In this document: positions 42,288 through 53,984 of the stretch, piece by piece | How the letters are laid out: every line of letters begins with the position of its first letter | How positions within the stretch are numbered: position 1 is the stretch's first letter | Source of the DNA: Micromonospora sp. NBRC 110009 | GTDB lineage: Bacteria; Actinomycetota; Actinomycetes; Mycobacteriales; Micromonosporaceae | Length of the DNA: 64,000 bases | Assembly: GCF_030518795.1 (NCBI RefSeq) | Contig: NZ_CP130427.1 | Location: 3,534,001-3,598,000, forward strand | Direction: 5' to 3' | The notes under the pieces: model-generated | Told to the model about the DNA's origin: nothing | Databases searched by the model: none | Seen by the model: only the letters and a program-made list of their open reading frames with translations | Translations under genes and position numbers: made by a program

Positions 42288-42788
42288 GAGCGGAAAGCTC
42301 CTCTCCGACGGTCGCCGGGGGCGGCGATGCGCACCCGGCGACACCAGCCCGGGGCCATCCGGCTGGATGGCGGTCGACCGGACCGGCCCGCCCAACCTAA
42401 CCCGTGACCGAAGACGGCGGGAGTTGAAGCAGGGGCGAATGTTGGCAAAGTGTCAAAAAGTGACACTGGTGAGGGTGACGCTTCGTGTCCGGTGTGCCGG
42501 CCCGCCGTCGCGGCCCGCAGGGGGATGGGTGGATAGTGCGGCTGGCCCGATTCGTCGTTCTCGGCTGATGTCGCCAGGCGGCTCGGCGCGATATGCCGAC
42601 AAAGCCGGAAATGCCTTCTCTTTCCCGGCGGGCAAGGCGCCGGGCCAGCCGGGCTGAGCAGGGAAAACGCCATGCCGGGGGTGGCGCGACCGCAACACAA
42701 TGAAGCGCGGATCCGGGAATCCCGCCACACCGCATCGGCGCGTCTGGCCTGTGGCGCGGAAGTCCGGCGCGATCCCCGGGAGGACGCC
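42288..42788. other. Divergent intergenic region of the NlpC/P60 and DUF6232 genes
   Basis: A 501-bp stretch without a credible gene. It holds the inverted repeat at 42449-42467 (separate entry) and a hairpin CCATCC-GGCT-GGATGG at 42355-42370 in the leader of the leftward gene. NlpC/P60 genes in actinobacteria are often preceded by a c-di-AMP (ydaO) riboswitch, but its conserved blocks were not found here. Confidence 0.45.
42449..42467. promoter_or_regulatory. Inverted repeat in the NlpC/P60 promoter region
   Basis: AGTGTCA-AAAAG-TGACACT has perfect 7-bp arms around a 5-base AT-rich spacer, and the leftward strand contains TTGACA within it. It is a good candidate for an operator overlapping a -35 element of the endopeptidase gene. 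The regulator is unknown. An MtrA site is conceivable, since MtrA controls such genes elsewhere, but the sequence is not a clear MtrA box. Confidence 0.5.
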
Positions 42789-43307
42789 GTGCAGACCGAT
42801 GGCTCCACCACCCGCCCGCCCCGCTCGGCCCGGGCGGCCGCCCCGACCCTGCTCTACGCCCGGCCGGGCATCGTCGTCACCGCCGAGCGCTTCACCGTCG
42901 GCCGCGCCAGCTGGCCGGTCGCCGAGCTCACCCAGGTCTGGACCACCCGCGGCCCCCACGACCGTCTCGTCCTCCGCGCGGTCGGGGTCACCGCCGCCCT
43001 GATCGGCGGGGTCGGCGTGCTGCTCGGCTTCACCGGCGGACTGCAACGGCTCACCGCCGCCGCCTATCTGGCGCTCGGCGCGGTCGGCCTGCTGCCGGTG
43101 CTGCTGGTGGTGCTCGCCGACCGCTGGCGGCCCCCGGCGTACGAGCTGTGGGGGCGGTACCGGGGCGCCGAGGTGCTGCTCTTCAGCAGCGACAACGAGC
43201 GGCAGTTCGGGCAGGTCACCCGGGCCCTCCAACGGGCCCGCGAGGGAGTACGCCTCGGTGGCTGGGCGGAGCCGCTGGCCTCCACGGTGTGGCGGCCGAA
43301 CCGCTGA
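42789..43307 (+). CDS. DUF6232 family membrane protein
   Basis: A 172-residue protein with a short disordered N-terminus, a PH-like beta strand part (VVTAERFTVGRASWPVAELTQVW in pieces), two membrane helices (about 62-82 and 88-108) and a second soluble part (YELWGRYRGAEVLLFSSDN). This split PH-like layout matches the DUF6232 proteins of actinobacteria. Function unknown. The GTG at 42789 has GGGAGGA upstream, so the 39 upstream codons were dropped. It ends one base before the convergent DUF3817 stop. Confidence 0.72.
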   Translation: MQTDGSTTRPPRSARAAAPTLLYARPGIVVTAERFTVGRASWPVAELTQVWTTRGPHDRLVLRAVGVTAALIGGVGVLLGFTGGLQRLTAAAYLALGAVGLLPVLLVVLADRWRPPAYELWGRYRGAEVLLFSSDNERQFGQVTRALQRAREGVRLGGWAEPLASTVWRPNR

Positions 43308-43308
43308 C

Positions 43309-43638
43309 TCAGCCGGCGACCGGCTCCGGAGTCCGGGGCCGGTCGGCGTCGGCCAGCCAGTGGCTCACCCGGCGCTCGGCGTAGAACGACACGAACGGCA
43401 CCGTGCCGGCGAGCATCACCAGCAGCATCCGCTTCAGCGGCCAGTCGACCCGCCGCGACAGGTCGAAGGTGAGCGCCAGGTAGATCATGTACAGCCAGCC
43501 GTGCGCGGTACCGACCACGGCCACCACGGTCGGGTAGTCGAAGAAGTACTTCAGCGGCATGCCGATCAGGACCAGCACCACCAGCGCGACGCCCACGATC
43601 CAGGCGATCACGCGGTACCGGGTAAGGGCTCCGCCCAC
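43309..43638 (-). CDS. DUF3817 integral membrane protein
   Basis: A 109-residue membrane protein with three helices, matching DUF3817. Typical features are RYRVIAWIVGVALV at the start, KYFFDYPTVVAVVGTAHGWLYMIY in the middle (given in part) and the end FVSFYAERRVSHWL. The conserved His in GTAHGW lies within a helix. Function unknown; the family is widespread in actinobacteria. It probably forms an operon with the membrane-protein gene 26 bp upstream. Confidence 0.85.
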   Translation of the reverse strand: MGGALTRYRVIAWIVGVALVVLVLIGMPLKYFFDYPTVVAVVGTAHGWLYMIYLALTFDLSRRVDWPLKRMLLVMLAGTVPFVSFYAERRVSHWLADADRPRTPEPVAG

Positions 43639-43664
43639 CGTCGTCCGTCCTTCCGAAGCCGGCC

Positions 43665-44081
43665 TCAGCCGGGATAGTCACCGGGCCTCGCGCCCGGGTT
43701 GGCGTTCAACCATGACAGGTAGCGGTTGTACTCGGCGAGGTCGCCGTCCTCCGCCCCGACCGGGGTGGCCGGTTGGCGGCTGACCCGCACGGGTCGGCGT
43801 ACCGCCGGGGTGGCGGCGGCGGGCTCGGGCCCGGCGGCGGCCGGCGGCGCCGGGGCCACCTCCTCCTCGGGCCGCCCCCGCAGCGTGTGCCGCAGCTCAC
43901 GCCACCAGACGAAGACCACGAAGCCGGCGAAGACCGGCCACTCGATCGCGTAGCCGAAGCTCAGCGTGTTGCCACCGGCGGCCCGGGTGACCTGCCACCA
44001 GCCGAGCCCGAGGAAGCCCACGACCAGCACGACCATGGCCACGTGGCGGGCGATCCACGCCGGTGTCCAGAGCCGCTTCAT
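43665..44081 (-). CDS. Two-helix membrane protein, hypothetical
   Basis: A 138-residue protein with two membrane helices (about 12-30 and 40-58; [20 protein letters not shown] in the first) and a cytoplasmic Pro/Ala-rich C-terminal half ending GARPGDYPG. Similar proteins in actinobacteria are annotated only as transmembrane proteins; the first helices resemble SURF1/COX-associated small proteins, but no motif proves it. The ATG at 44081 starts just before helix 1, and the 230 upstream codons of open frame were rejected as antisense to the next genes. Confidence 0.7.
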   Translation of the reverse strand: MKRLWTPAWIARHVAMVVLVVGFLGLGWWQVTRAAGGNTLSFGYAIEWPVFAGFVVFVWWRELRHTLRGRPEEEVAPAPPAAAGPEPAAATPAVRRPVRVSRQPATPVGAEDGDLAEYNRYLSWLNANPGARPGDYPG

Positions 44082-44202
44082 GCCCTCGAGGGTACCGGGG
44101 CCGGCGCCCGTCTCCGACGCGGTGTCGTAGGTGGCGGGGTTTGGTGGCATCCCGGGTGGGCATCCGTCTAGACGCCAGCCCGAACGAGACGAGGGGGCGA
44201 CG

Positions 44203-44520
44203 ATGACCGAATCAGTACGCCGCACCGGCGAGACCAGCCCGGAGCAGCGGATGCCCGAGTGGGACGGCGACCACGCCCGGACCGACACCATGACCGGCGA
44301 CGTCGACGGCGAGCTGCTCGGGGTGGACCCGGCCGAGCTGGGGGACGAGGACCTGATCCGGGAGATGCAGAGCCTGCACCGGACCCGGCTGGACACGCTG
44401 CGGCACGCCACCGACTCGGCACTCGCCAACCACCTGCGCCGGACGGCGGAGCTGGAAACCGAGTACCTCGCCCGCCACCCCGGGCGGGAGGTCGACCCGA
44501 GCCGGCTGCGGGAGGGCTGA
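44203..44520 (+). CDS. DUF6158 family protein
   Basis: A 105-residue acidic, helical protein. The conserved stretch [20 protein letters not shown] is followed by [19 protein letters not shown], typical of DUF6158 proteins that are common near stress genes in actinobacteria. ATG 44203 has GAGGGGG upstream. The stop shares one base with the next start, so the two are coupled. Function unknown; the charged helices suggest a small helical bundle. Confidence 0.72.
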   Translation: MTESVRRTGETSPEQRMPEWDGDHARTDTMTGDVDGELLGVDPAELGDEDLIREMQSLHRTRLDTLRHATDSALANHLRRTAELETEYLARHPGREVDPSRLREG

Positions 44521-44843
44521 TGGCCAGCCACGCCGAACGCGGCATGTCCGCGCCGCCCGAGGTGGTGTTCAACACCGCCACCGACCCGGACCGGTCGGCC
44601 GCCTGGCTGCCGGAGGAGCTGCGGCGCGCCGGGACGCACCGGGTGGAGATCGTCGACAGCGAGGACATGCGGGCGCGCTGGAGATCCGAGGCCGCCGGCT
44701 GGTCGGCGGACATCGACGTCGAGCCGGCCGACGCCGGCGGTGCCCGGGTCCGGCTGGACCTGTCCGGCACCGACCACGGCATGGCCGACGAGATCCTGGC
44801 CAGTCTCGCCCGTGAGGTGGCCGACAACCTGACCGCCGGCTGA
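44520..44843 (+). CDS. SRPBCC-like (polyketide cyclase-fold) small protein
   Basis: A 107-residue protein whose start [20 protein letters not shown] is the usual opening of START/SRPBCC-fold proteins (an N-terminal strand, then the xxPxxVFxxxxDxxxxxxW pattern). It is shorter than a full domain (about 140), so it may be a minimal version. It is coupled to the DUF6158 gene by TGATG. Possible ligand binding is inferred from the fold only. Confidence 0.68.
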   Translation: MASHAERGMSAPPEVVFNTATDPDRSAAWLPEELRRAGTHRVEIVDSEDMRARWRSEAAGWSADIDVEPADAGGARVRLDLSGTDHGMADEILASLAREVADNLTAG

Positions 44844-44875
44844 GCCGGCGCCGCCACGAGCACCGAGGAGGCCGG

Positions 44876-45412
44876 GTGACCGGGAGTGGCCTGAAGCAGA
44901 AGGTGGCGCGGCTGCGCCAGGCGTACGCGCCGCACGAGCACCGGCCGCTGGGCGGCTACCTGGTGGCGATGGGCACCTACGCGGGGGTGACCGCGTCCCT
45001 GGTGGGCCTGGTGAAGGCGACCGGGCGGCCGGTGCCGGAGCGGCCCAGCCCGGGCGACGTGGTGCTGCTCTCGATCGCCACGCACAAGCTCAGCCGGCTG
45101 CTGTCCAAGGACGCCATCACCAGCCCGCTGCGCGCGCCCTTCACCCGCTACGACCACCCGATCGGCAGCGGCGAGGTGATGGAGCAGGTCCGCGACCAGG
45201 GCAGTCCCACCCGGCACGCCGTGGGTGAGCTGGTGAGCTGCCCGTTCTGCCTGGCTGTCTGGGTCGCCACCGGGCTCACCGGCGGACTCGTGCTGGCGCC
45301 CCGGCTGACCCGGCTGGTCGCCACCGCGCTGACCGCGGTCGCCGCCTCCGACTTCCTCCAGATGGGGTACGCCGTCGCCCAGCAGGCGGCCGAGGGCGGG
45401 CACGGGGAGTGA
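44876..45412 (+). CDS. DUF1360 membrane protein
   Basis: A 178-residue protein with about three hydrophobic segments. The DUF1360 signature is clear: [25 protein letters not shown] in pieces, then [17 protein letters not shown] with the CPFC pair. The first residues (about 1-25) are basic and cytoplasmic. The CPFC motif suggests metal binding or redox chemistry, but no function is known. It is 32 bp after the SRPBCC-like gene, likely the same operon. Similar proteins include sporulation-linked YjcL-like proteins in other bacteria. Confidence 0.8.
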   Translation: MTGSGLKQKVARLRQAYAPHEHRPLGGYLVAMGTYAGVTASLVGLVKATGRPVPERPSPGDVVLLSIATHKLSRLLSKDAITSPLRAPFTRYDHPIGSGEVMEQVRDQGSPTRHAVGELVSCPFCLAVWVATGLTGGLVLAPRLTRLVATALTAVAASDFLQMGYAVAQQAAEGGHGE

Positions 45413-45458
45413 CCGGCGGGCTGTCCAGCGACGTCCCGCGCTGGTGTTGTCGAGACGC

Positions 45459-45485
45459 GAGGGGTCGGCGCGCCGCCGGCCCCTC
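45459..45485. terminator. Terminator between DUF1360 and the 45498 gene
   Basis: The arms GAGGGGTCGGC and GCCGGCCCCTC pair over 11 bp (one G-T pair) around 5 bases, between convergent stops. Confidence 0.75.
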
Positions 45486-45497
45486 GGCTCGTAGAAA

Positions 45498-45710
45498 TCA
45501 GGTGGCGGAGGTGCCGTGGTTCTCGCCGGCCCAGCCCCGCGCCGACTCCGGCTCCCGCCGGCCCGCGTCCTCGCCGGTGATGACGTCCTCGTCCACCGCG
45601 GTCTCCTCGTGTTCCTCCGCGAAGTCCGGGTCGGGGTCGGGGGGCACCGCCGCCGGCGGCTGGCCGAGCGCCTCCGGATGGGGTCGCTGACCCTCGTCCT
45701 GGTCGGTCAT
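45498..45710 (-). CDS. Small acidic hypothetical protein
   Basis: A 70-residue, highly acidic protein with no hydrophobic core (AVPPDPDPDFAEEHEETAVD in the middle), so probably disordered. Codon use fits the neighbours (strong GC at third positions) and there is a plausible ribosome site (AGGACAG) before the ATG. Proteins of this kind occur in Micromonospora genomes, but I know no function. Confidence 0.5.
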   Translation of the reverse strand: MTDQDEGQRPHPEALGQPPAAVPPDPDPDFAEEHEETAVDEDVITGEDAGRREPESARGWAGENHGTSAT

Positions 45711-45741
45711 CCTGCTGTCCTCTCCGTCGTCCGGTCGGCGG

Positions 45742-45963
45742 TCACACCGTCCCGCCCAACAGCTCGGAGACCTCGTCGATCGCGTACTCGCCCTGGGGGA
45801 GCGCGGCGATCCGGGAGAGCAGCTCCGCGGGGAGCTCGGCGGCGACCGCCCGGCGGTAGATGTCCGCCTGGGTGATCCGTTCCTGGCCGTGGTAGATGTC
45901 GTCGAGCAGGTCGTCGAGCCGCCGAGTGTCCGGCTGCTCGGTCACGGGCGCGTCGTCGGTCAC
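45742..45963 (-). CDS. Small hypothetical protein (DUF2795-like)
   Basis: A 73-residue acidic helical protein. ITQADIYRRAVAAELPAELL followed by LPQGEYAIDEVSEL is reminiscent of the DUF2795 family, small helical proteins with LPxGxY-type turns, but shorter motifs are missing. It starts 31 bp upstream of the 45498-45710 gene on the same strand and probably shares a transcript with it. Confidence 0.62.
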   Translation of the reverse strand: MTDDAPVTEQPDTRRLDDLLDDIYHGQERITQADIYRRAVAAELPAELLSRIAALPQGEYAIDEVSELLGGTV

Positions 45964-46190
45964 GCCGGTCAGCTACCCGGGCCCGAATCGGTCAAACGTC
46001 GTCGCCCGTGGCGCGGGACCGAGTGACGGCGGACACGGTGCCGGCCGGAACACCCGGCGGTCACCGGTCGTTGTGCAGAACGTCGGTGTGCCCAGTGTCC
46101 CCGGGCCTCACCCATTGCCTTCGCGGAATACCGTCCGGCTGGAGCCGCGTCGTGCCACTCGCCGAGAGGCGACCTGCACACCGACACCCA
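45964..46190. other. Intergenic region downstream of DAHP synthase
   Basis: A 227-bp gap upstream of the small 45742-45963 gene. No reading frame with normal codon use is seen. The leftward promoter of the small genes must be here; GGTATTCC near 46120 on the leftward strand is a weak candidate -10 element. Confidence 0.35.
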
Positions 46191-46220
46191 GCGCCGCCCG
46201 GTCCCCGGACCGGGCGGCGC
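46191..46220 (-). terminator. Terminator of the DAHP synthase gene
   Basis: GCGCCGCCCGGTCC pairs with its exact complement across two bases (a 13-bp stem with a 4-nt loop once sterics are allowed). It lies 36 bases downstream of the stop. Confidence 0.85.
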
Positions 46221-46255
46221 TGTCACGTCCACCCCACCCCACCCCGGCCTGGCGG

Positions 46256-47341
46256 TCAGGCGGGGGTGGGGAGGGTGGCGCGGCGGGCACGGACGGCGGC
46301 GGCGAGGTGGTCGAGGACCTCGGCCGTGGTGTCCCAGCCGATGCAGGCGTCGGTGACCGACTTGCCGTACTCCAGCTCGCGGGTCGGGTCGAGGTCCTGC
46401 CGGCCCGGCTGGAGGAAGCTCTCCAGCATGACCCCGACGATGCCGCGCTGGCCGGCGGCGAGCTGGGCGGCCACGTCCGCCGCGACCAGCGGCTGGTTGC
46501 GGTGGTCCTTGCCGCTGTTGGCGTGGCTGGCGTCGATCACCACCCGCTCGGGCAGGCCGGCCGCCCGGAGCAGGTCGAGCGCGGCGGCCACCGACTCGGC
46601 GTCGTAGTTGGGCCGGCCGCCCCCGCCGCGCAGCACCAGGTGCCCGTCGGCGTTGCCCCGGGTGTGCATGATCGCCGGGGTGCCGGAGACGTCGATGCCG
46701 GGGAAGACGTGCGGCACGCCGGCCGCCCGGATCGCGTCCACCGCGGTGGAGATGCTGCCGTCGGGGCGGTTCTTCATGCCGATCGGCATGGACAGGCCGG
46801 AGGCGAGCTGCCGGTGCACCTGGCTCTCCACCGTCCGCGCGCCGATCGCGCCCCAGGCCACGGTGTCGGCGATGTACTGCGGGGTGATCGGGTCGAGGAA
46901 CTCGCAGCCCACCGGCAGGCCCAGGCGCAGCACGTCGAGCAGCAGCGCCCGGGCGGTCCGCAGGCCGGTGTTGACGTCGCCGGAGCCGTCCAGCCCCGGG
47001 TCGTTGATCAGGCCCTTCCAGCCGACCGTCGAGCGCGGCTTCTCGAAGTAGACCCGCATCACCACGAGCAGGTCGTCGGCGAGCCGGTCGGCGGCCTCGC
47101 GCAGCCGGCCCGCGTACTCGAGGGCGGCCGCCGGGTCGTGCACCGAGCAGGGGCCGACCACGACCAGCAGCCGGTCGTCGGCCCGGTCCAGCACCCGGCC
47201 GACGGCGCGTCGACCGGCCACCACGGCCTCCGCGAGCGGAGCCTCCAGGGGCAGGTGGTGGTGCAGCAGGGCCGGGGTGGTCAGCGGCACGACACGGTCG
47301 ATCCGCTGGTCGATGACCCGATGGGCGTCCGGGGTCGTCAC
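46256..47341 (-). CDS. aroG: 3-deoxy-7-phosphoheptulonate (DAHP) synthase, class I
   Basis: A 361-residue class I (AroG/AroF-type) DAHP synthase, which joins phosphoenolpyruvate and erythrose 4-phosphate to open the shikimate pathway. Motifs include VVVGPCSVHDP, VMRVYFEKPRSTVGWKGL in pieces, GARTVESQVHRQLASGL, VIDASHANSGKDH and GVMLESFLQPGRQ. Metal-binding Cys, His and Glu positions are all present. Most actinobacteria rely on class II enzymes, so this class I copy may be an extra isoenzyme with its own control. GTG 47341 has GGAAGGA 11 bases upstream. An elaborate hairpin leader precedes it. Confidence 0.93.
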   Translation of the reverse strand: MTTPDAHRVIDQRIDRVVPLTTPALLHHHLPLEAPLAEAVVAGRRAVGRVLDRADDRLLVVVGPCSVHDPAAALEYAGRLREAADRLADDLLVVMRVYFEKPRSTVGWKGLINDPGLDGSGDVNTGLRTARALLLDVLRLGLPVGCEFLDPITPQYIADTVAWGAIGARTVESQVHRQLASGLSMPIGMKNRPDGSISTAVDAIRAAGVPHVFPGIDVSGTPAIMHTRGNADGHLVLRGGGGRPNYDAESVAAALDLLRAAGLPERVVIDASHANSGKDHRNQPLVAADVAAQLAAGQRGIVGVMLESFLQPGRQDLDPTRELEYGKSVTDACIGWDTTAEVLDHLAAAVRARRATLPTPA

Positions 47342-47388
47342 GGTGGGGTTCCTTCCGCCGACCGTGCCCCCGGGGCCGGCGCCCGAGG

Positions 47389-47496
47389 TCGAGCCGGCTG
47401 CTCGTACACGAAAGGGCAGGGAGATCCCTGCCCGGCCGGCTCGAAGAGGAGTGACGTCAGATCATGGTCGAGTCACCGGCTCCTCCAGCCGGCTGC
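47389..47496 (-). promoter_or_regulatory. Candidate attenuator-like leader of DAHP synthase
   Basis: On the leftward transcript the order is: a copy of GCAGCCGGCT (47496-47487); a GGAGGA ribosome site with a four-codon ORF starting GTG (47476); the arm TCGAGCCGGC (47444-47435); a terminator-like hairpin GGGCAGGG-ATCT-CCCTGCCC (47433-47414) followed by TTT; then the arm GCCGGCTCGA (47398-47389), which pairs perfectly with the first arm over 10 bp. The earlier GCAGCCGGCT copy can compete for the middle arm. Mutually exclusive pairings around a mini-ORF are the hallmark of attenuation. The four codons (Met-Thr-Arg-Pro) contain no aromatic residue, so the sensing mode is unknown. Confidence 0.45.
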
Positions 47497-47647
47497 CTAA
47501 ACCATCGATACGACCGCGTCACGCCGGCCAGCTTACCCGACGCAACGGGCGGCTCTCACCCGCTGGCCGCGCGGTACCACCCGCTGGGATCAGCTACGCG
47601 GTGCGTGGCCCGTTCCGCTGAGCCCCGGTGGGGGTATGGAGCACGGC

Positions 47648-47860
47648 ATGAGTCACGAGCAGAGCGACCAGGAGCGGATCGAGTCCCGCGCCCATCTGCT
47701 GCCCGAGGAGGCCAGGACGGGCAGCGACGACCCGGAGGCCCAGGCCGACGCGATCCTCACCGAATCGGACATCCGGGAGGACCGGAACGTCGCCGAGGAC
47801 ACCACCCTGGAACACCGGACCTCCGATCAGACCGTGACCCCCGTCGAGCCGCCCGACTGA
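47648..47860 (+). CDS. Small acidic hypothetical protein
   Basis: A 70-residue charged protein (HEQSDQERIESRAHLLPEEA near the start, then DAILTESDIREDRNVAED). It has no hydrophobic core or signal. Similar short proteins occur in many actinobacteria. The ATG at 47648 is preferred over 47636; the ribosome site is weak (GGGGGTATGGAG). It stands alone between divergent and downstream units and is followed by a terminator. Confidence 0.58.
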   Translation: MSHEQSDQERIESRAHLLPEEARTGSDDPEAQADAILTESDIREDRNVAEDTTLEHRTSDQTVTPVEPPD

Positions 47861-47905
47861 GTCGACGCGCCCCGGACCCGGCGGCGCGTGGCCGATCGGA
47901 TCGAA

Positions 47906-47941
47906 GGCCGGCGCGGCATCCTCCCGGGCGCCGCGCCGGCC
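47906..47941 (+). terminator. Hairpin terminator after the 47648 gene
   Basis: A 12-bp stem, GGCCGGCGCGGC/GCCGCGCCGGCC, with a 12-nt loop lies 45 bases past the stop. Confidence 0.75.
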
Positions 47942-48010
47942 GTCCAGGCGGACCCGAGGATGCTCCCCGCTCGTCACCTTTCCGCCCGCGAGATCGGATA
48001 GCGTCGGGCC

Positions 48011-51920
<3,910 letters not shown>

Positions 51921-52086
51921 GTCTCCCGACGAGCGGCATGCCGGTCGCGGCATACCGCTCGTCGCCGCAGTGCCGCTGCGCGCTCTGCTGCCGTCCCCGG
52001 CGGCACGCCGGGGCGGCGCAGCTCGCGGCACGCGCGCCGATGCGGTGGGATGGTACCGACACGACGCGTCGACGCGGGAGCGCAGC

Positions 52087-52527
52087 ATGGCGGACGAGCA
52101 GACCCGGCAGGCCCTGACCGACCTCATCGCGAGCCGGTGGCTCGGGATCCTCGCCACCGTCAAACGGGACGGGCGGCCGCAGTTGTCCAACGTGGTCTAC
52201 TCCTTCGACCGGGAGCGGGGGCTGATCCGGGTCTCCGTCACCGACGGCCGGGCCAAGACGGCCAACCTGCGGCGCGACCCCCGGGCCAGCTTCCACGTCA
52301 GCAGCGAGGACGGCTGGGCGTACGCGGTGGCGGAGGCCCGGGCCGAGCTGACCCCGGTGGCGGAGCACCCGGACGACCCGACCGTCGAGGAACTGGTCGG
52401 GCTCTACCGCGCGGTGCAGGGCGAACACCCGGACTGGGCCGACTTCCGGCGGGCCATGGTGGCCGAACGCCGCCTCGTGCTGCGGCTGCACGTCGAGCGG
52501 GTCTACGGGATGCCGGCGCGCGGCTGA
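52087..52527 (+). CDS. PPOX-class F420-dependent enzyme
   Basis: A 146-residue protein of the split beta-barrel flavin/F420-binding family. The signature ILATVKRDGRPQLSNVVYSF is typical of F420-dependent PPOX-class proteins (TIGR03618-like). The following part, GLIRVSVTDGRAKTANLRRDPRASF, carries the residues that contact the deazaflavin phosphate. It is cytoplasmic. The substrate is unknown, as for most of the family. ATG 52087 gives the family length. It lies alone, 66 bp before the CBS gene. Confidence 0.85.
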   Translation: MADEQTRQALTDLIASRWLGILATVKRDGRPQLSNVVYSFDRERGLIRVSVTDGRAKTANLRRDPRASFHVSSEDGWAYAVAEARAELTPVAEHPDDPTVEELVGLYRAVQGEHPDWADFRRAMVAERRLVLRLHVERVYGMPARG

Positions 52528-52593
52528 TTGACTGCGGGTTACCCCGTCGGCGGGGCGGGTAGACCGCGGTGCCGACACCGAGAGGGGAGCCCC

Positions 52594-53010
52594 ATGACAA
52601 CGGTCGGAGAGTTCATGACGACCCGGTTGGTGACGATGGACGGCAACGACACCCTCACCGCCGCAGCCCAGGAGATGCGGGACAGCGCCATCGGCGACGT
52701 GGTGGTGACCGACGGCGACCACGTGGTCGGCATCATCACGGACCGGGACATCACGGTTCGGGGCGTCGCCGAGAACATGGACCCGAGCACCACCCGGCTC
52801 AACCAGATCACCACCAAGGACGTCGTGACGGTGAGCCAGTACGACGACGCGGTGTCCGCCGCCGACCTGATGCGGACGTACGCCGTCCGCCGGCTGCCCG
52901 TGGTGGACGACGGCCGGCTGGTCGGGCTGGTCTCCATGGGCGACCTGGCCGTGGAGCGGGAGCCGCAGTCGGTGCTCGCCGACATCAGCGCCGACGAACC
53001 CAACAACTGA
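52594..53010 (+). CDS. CBS-pair domain protein
   Basis: A 138-residue protein made of two CBS motifs (residues about 8-60 and 72-125) and a short acidic tail. Features are MTTRLVTMDGNDTLTAAAQEM, VVVTDGDHVVGIITDRDITVR and LPVVDDGRLVGLVSMGDLA. Such stand-alone CBS pairs bind adenosyl nucleotides and respond to energy state. Many in actinobacteria are hypoxia or stress induced (Hrp1-like). AGGGGAGC precedes the ATG. A perfect terminator follows. Confidence 0.9.
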   Translation: MTTVGEFMTTRLVTMDGNDTLTAAAQEMRDSAIGDVVVTDGDHVVGIITDRDITVRGVAENMDPSTTRLNQITTKDVVTVSQYDDAVSAADLMRTYAVRRLPVVDDGRLVGLVSMGDLAVEREPQSVLADISADEPNN

Positions 53011-53026
53011 GCTGTCCGCCGCGGTG

Positions 53027-53056
53027 ACGCCGGCCTCCGGTACCGGAGGCCGGCGT
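53027..53056. terminator. Terminator between the CBS gene and the AlkZ-like remnant
   Basis: A perfect 30-bp palindrome (arm ACGCCGGCCTCCGGT) lies between convergent coding ends; it folds as a 13-bp stem with a 4-nt loop. Confidence 0.85.
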
Positions 53057-53081
53057 TCGGGCTGTCCGGACCGGCCTCGGC

Positions 53082-53832
53082 TCAGCCCGCCTCGACGGCC
53101 AGCCGCACGTCGGCGGCGCCCCGGGCGGCACCGACGGTTTCCGCCTCGGCGGCCAGGGCCCGGGTCACCGCCGCCGGGAGCCGGTGGAACGGCGTCACGG
53201 TCAGCTCCAGCCGGCCCCGCCCGGCCTGCTTCGCGCGCCAGGAGCCGGCCACCTCGCCGTCCACCAGCAGCGCACCGGGGTTGCCCAGCATTCGCCAGAC
53301 CTGCCGCTGGTGGGCCTTCTCCGGGACCAGCAGCGCCCGGTCGCGGGCCTGGAGCCACGGGTCGCCGGGCGGCAGCAGCCGGACCAGCCGGGCCGGCGCG
53401 GCGCCACGCAACGCGTCGAGCCGGTCCGCGGGCAGCCAGGCCCGCCGGCCGTCGACCTGGACCTCGGCCAGCGCGTCCGCCGGCCACACCCGGCGCAGCT
53501 CGGTGGCCGAGGCGCCCAGGAACCCCGCCGCGTCGCCCGGCGTCGCCGGACCGGACAGCCGCAGGTACGCCAGGACCAGCGCGTCCGTGCCGGCGGCCGC
53601 GGCGGGCACCGGTGCCGGGGTCGGCCAGCGGCGCCAGCCGGGCCGCCCGGCCGGCGACCACCAGGCGTACGCCGCCGGCCAGGCCGGCCTGCTGGAAGAG
53701 CGCGCCGGAGACGTGGCGGGCCTGGCAGGCCCGGCATTCGTAGGTCAACTCGGCCGGGATCCGGGCGCTGACCGCCCGGCTCACCTCGCCCTTCTCCAAC
53801 GGGCCGGTCACCACCGCGCGGAACGCCGCCAT
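53082..53832 (-). pseudogene. Remnant of an AlkZ/YcaQ-like winged-helix DNA-binding protein
   Basis: The two halves of one coding region lie in different frames. The 5' half (53832 to about 53620) encodes MAAFRAVVTGPLEKGEVSRA, LTYECRACQARHVSGALFQQAG and RLAPLADPGTG. The 3' half (from about 53620 to 53082) continues in the +1 frame with PVPAAAAGTDALVLAYLRL, SGPATPGDAAGFLGA and DGEVAGSWRAKQAGRG, the HTH_42 (winged-helix DNA-binding, AlkZ-like glycosylase) C-terminus. A one-base indel near 53615 splits them. The N-terminal 120 or so residues of the family, including its QxQ-type motif, are absent, and no room for them exists before the divergent gene at 53985. So the gene is both truncated and frameshifted. 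Confidence 0.78.
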
Positions 53833-53984
53833 GGTCCCTCCTCGTCGCCGACTGAGCACGTTACGGCCCAGGTCCGACCGGACGGGTGGGACGACTCACC
53901 CGAACCGGGCGAGGTTGACGTCGTACCCGGCGGGGACCCCTCCTCGGACGTCGAACGCCGCGGCTCGCGGGAGGAGTGGACCCG

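Noticed and set aside
42288..42448. c-di-AMP (ydaO) riboswitch upstream of the NlpC/P60 gene
   Set aside because: Expected from family knowledge, but the conserved blocks of that RNA could not be found on the leader strand.
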